Source: Methanosarcinales archaeon (GTDB lineage Archaea > Halobacteriota > Methanosarcinia > Methanosarcinales > Methanocomedenaceae). From it: 5,478 nt of DNA. The position numbers were made by a program, and so were the translations under genes. The notes beneath the pieces are model-generated. The model made no database searches. It was not told the origin of the DNA and saw only the letters and a program-made list of their open reading frames with translations. Shown here piece by piece: positions 5,300-5,478 of this stretch. The first letter of the stretch is position 1. The number at the start of each line of letters is the position of its first letter. Location: NCBI GenBank assembly GCA_023136155.1, contig JAGLRT010000096.1, positions 1-5,478 on the forward strand. The letters run 5' to 3'.

Positions 5300-5478
5300 T
5301 TATTTCCCCTCCTCAAAGGGTCCGTACTTGTCCCGTGTATATTTTTCAAGAAAAACTATGAAGATAAGTATGAGCGCGATTATTGAGAATTCAAGAATGA
5401 CGGAAGTCCACACACTGCCTGAAGTCCTGGATAGGGCGTCAATGAATATCAATAGCCCGAAGGTCAGTCCGGTCACGG
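5300..5478 (-). CDS. mtrE: Tetrahydromethanopterin S-methyltransferase subunit E, C-terminal part (partial at window edge)
   Basis: This is an open frame of 58 residues plus stop that enters from the right edge of the window. It shows the end of one hydrophobic segment, a short polar stretch (ALSRTSGS), one long membrane helix (about residues 25-44 of the visible part, rich in Ile, Leu and Phe), and a charged cytoplasmic-type tail ending KYGPFEEGK. A final transmembrane helix followed by a charged, Tyr-Gly-Pro-containing tail fits MtrE, an integral subunit of the Na+-conducting MtrCDE part of the complex. The call rests mainly on position, because mtrE is the gene directly upstream of mtrD in the conserved mtrEDCBAFGH order. 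The TAA stop abuts the mtrD start codon with no spacer. The end of the gene carries the purine-rich GAGGAGGGG that serves mtrD. The start, promoter and most of the protein lie outside the window. Confidence 0.88.
   Translation of the reverse strand, partial: VTGLTFGLLIFIDALSRTSGSVWTSVILEFSIIALILIFIVFLEKYTRDKYGPFEEGK

Overview
The window is a densely packed archaeal gene cluster. Every gene lies on the minus strand, so transcription runs from position 5478 toward position 1. It carries the genes for the membrane-bound, Na+-translocating methyl-tetrahydromethanopterin:coenzyme M methyltransferase (Mtr) in the classic order E-D-C-B-A-F-G-H. These are followed at once by mer (F420-dependent methylene-H4MPT reductase) and then the start of an aldehyde:ferredoxin oxidoreductase (AOR) family gene. 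Mtr plus Mer points to a methanogen or an anaerobic methane-oxidising (ANME) archaeon. MtrA, MtrG, MtrF and MtrH resemble Methanosarcinales proteins as I remember them, so Methanosarcinales or an ANME-2-type relative is my best guess. The lineage cannot be fixed from this window.

Layout in transcription order: the C-terminus of mtrE (5300-5478, cut by the window edge), mtrD (4571-5299), mtrC (3818-4570), mtrB (3499-3807), mtrA (2801-3499), mtrF (2589-2804), mtrG (2435-2599, only 54 codons), mtrH (1506-2426), mer (516-1496), and the AOR N-terminus (1-503, cut by the window edge). Gaps range from an 11-base overlap to 12 bases. Most genes have a Shine-Dalgarno match inside or against the previous stop codon, which suggests one translationally coupled polycistronic message. 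No intergenic stretch is longer than about 12 bases, and I see no tRNA, rRNA, CRISPR array, mobile element, terminator or internal promoter.

How the genes work together: Mer interconverts methylene- and methyl-H4MPT using F420. Mtr moves the methyl group between H4MPT and coenzyme M through the MtrA-bound corrinoid, coupled to Na+ movement through the MtrCDE membrane part. Mer and Mtr therefore catalyse consecutive steps of the C1 pathway, forward in methanogenesis or reversed in methane oxidation. The AOR homologue would be a tungsten- or molybdenum-pterin enzyme exchanging electrons between an aldehyde or acid and, typically, ferredoxin. Its substrate cannot be read from the sequence.

This is mostly known core metabolism and I found no clearly undescribed system. 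The points worth a second look are the mtr-mer-AOR linkage, the unusually short MtrG, the extra histidine beside the likely cobalt-ligand histidine of MtrA, and two start sites that automatic annotation could get wrong (mtrH and mtrA).
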